DNA of 64,000 nt from Tahibacter soli (GTDB lineage: Bacteria > Pseudomonadota > Gammaproteobacteria > Xanthomonadales > Rhodanobacteraceae): contig NZ_JAOVZO020000023.1 in the NCBI RefSeq assembly GCF_025717065.2, forward strand, positions 124,001-188,000, given 5' to 3'. The position numbers were made by a program, and so were the translations under genes. Below the pieces are notes generated by a model. It was not told where the DNA came from. It saw only the letters and a program-made list of their open reading frames with translations, and did not search any database. Positions within the stretch are counted from its first letter, which is position 1; each line of letters opens with the position of its first letter. Positions 63,571-64,000 of the stretch are shown piece after piece.

Positions 63571-64000
63571 ATGCGCCTGCTGCATCTCGTACTCGTCTCA
63601 CTGCTGGGAATCGCCGCGCTGCCGGCCGCGGCCGAACCGCGCGACGGCTGGCGCTACTACGAGATCGGCGACGTCGCCGCGAAGGCGCCGCAGAAAACGC
63701 AGGCCGGCCTGATGCTCGTCGGCGGCGGCGAATGGCCGTACGACGCGTTCCGCTGGATGATCGAGCGCGCGGGCCACGGCCGTATCGTGATCCTGCGCGC
63801 GTCCGATTCGATGGAGAACCAGGCCGAGTTCTTCAACAACCTGGGCGGCGTCACCGGCGCGCAGACGATCGTGTTCGAAGACCGCAAGGCCGCGAGCGAT
63901 CCCAAGGTGCTCGACATCGTGCGCAAGGCCGACGGCATCTTCCTCGCCGGCGGCGACCAGTCGAACTACGTGCGCTACTGGAAAGGCACGCCGCTCAACA
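63571..64000 (+). CDS. Cyanophycinase-like peptidase (S51 family), 3' end outside window
   Basis: The first 143 codons of an exported S51-type serine peptidase. GGGGA precedes the ATG; the signal peptide is LVLVSLLGIAALPAAAEP. The family core is visible: GLMLVGGGEWPYDAFRWMIE near 46-65, IVILRASDS near 72, and DGIFLAGGDQSNYVRYWKG at 121-139, where GGDQSNYVR is the conserved cyanophycinase loop. The catalytic Ser lies beyond the edge. It would cleave Asp-Arg polymer or isoaspartyl-type peptides. Divergent from the sigma/FecR/receptor operon, which could import products, as inference. Confidence 0.88.
   Translation, partial: MRLLHLVLVSLLGIAALPAAAEPRDGWRYYEIGDVAAKAPQKTQAGLMLVGGGEWPYDAFRWMIERAGHGRIVILRASDSMENQAEFFNNLGGVTGAQTIVFEDRKAASDPKVLDIVRKADGIFLAGGDQSNYVRYWKGTPLN

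Overview
The window is high-GC DNA with strong G/C preference at third codon positions, which is why long antisense shadow frames are everywhere. Four TonB-dependent receptors, an ECF sigma/FecR pair, a LacI-controlled GH65 sugar locus, an IPTL-CTERM-like surface protein and several secreted proteins ending in an IF-x-D-GFE-type tail point to a Gram-negative gammaproteobacterium, most likely Xanthomonadales (Lysobacteraceae/Rhodanobacteraceae). That placement is inference from gene content only. No rRNA, tRNA, phage or CRISPR array was seen.

Layout. 1-13.4 kb: a truncated LpxO-like hydroxylase, secreted proteins, a large TonB receptor (2519-5383), an NTF2-like protein, and a translationally coupled minus-strand operon of TonB receptor, broken PI-PLC gene and PHP-domain protein (13425 to 8513). 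13.4-15.3 kb: two unrecognised small genes around a dense array of short repeats (14278-14733). 15.3-22.8 kb: small regulator/enzyme pairs (azoR/LysR; LysR+DUF2127/NmrA reductase; TetR/hydrolase; Lrp; SMP-30), several with readable operators. 22.8-41 kb: mostly secreted or surface proteins on the minus strand (a beta-propeller protein with one haem site, a 1998-residue protein with four GEVED repeats, an ELWxxDGT-repeat protein), interrupted by SRPBCC, TetR/oxidoreductase and ankyrin membrane genes.

41-47 kb: a three-gene isoquinoline 1-oxidoreductase-type operon (2Fe-2S, molybdopterin and dihaem cytochrome subunits) whose last gene has a frameshift and abuts a decayed IS30-like fragment; then an AlkZ-like winged-helix protein, a small membrane protein, paired hairpin repeats and an SDR. 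47-55 kb: a disaccharide-utilisation locus with LacI regulator, 30-bp palindromic operator, GH65 phosphorylase fused to beta-phosphoglucomutase, TonB receptor and MFS permease. 55-64 kb: ketopantoate reductase, an orphan PstS, a membrane-tethered LuxR protein, a DUF4199 protein, an ECF sigma/FecR/STN-TonB receptor cell-surface signalling operon, and the start of a cyanophycinase gene.

The most notable features are the repeat array at 14.3-14.7 kb; two independent TetR circuits in which a site at the regulator's own promoter recurs at the next gene; the coupled TonB receptor/PI-PLC/PHP operon whose middle gene is broken three ways; a likely AUC start codon on the ankyrin membrane gene; the IS30 remnant behind the cytochrome gene; and a C-terminal tail shared by unrelated secreted proteins.
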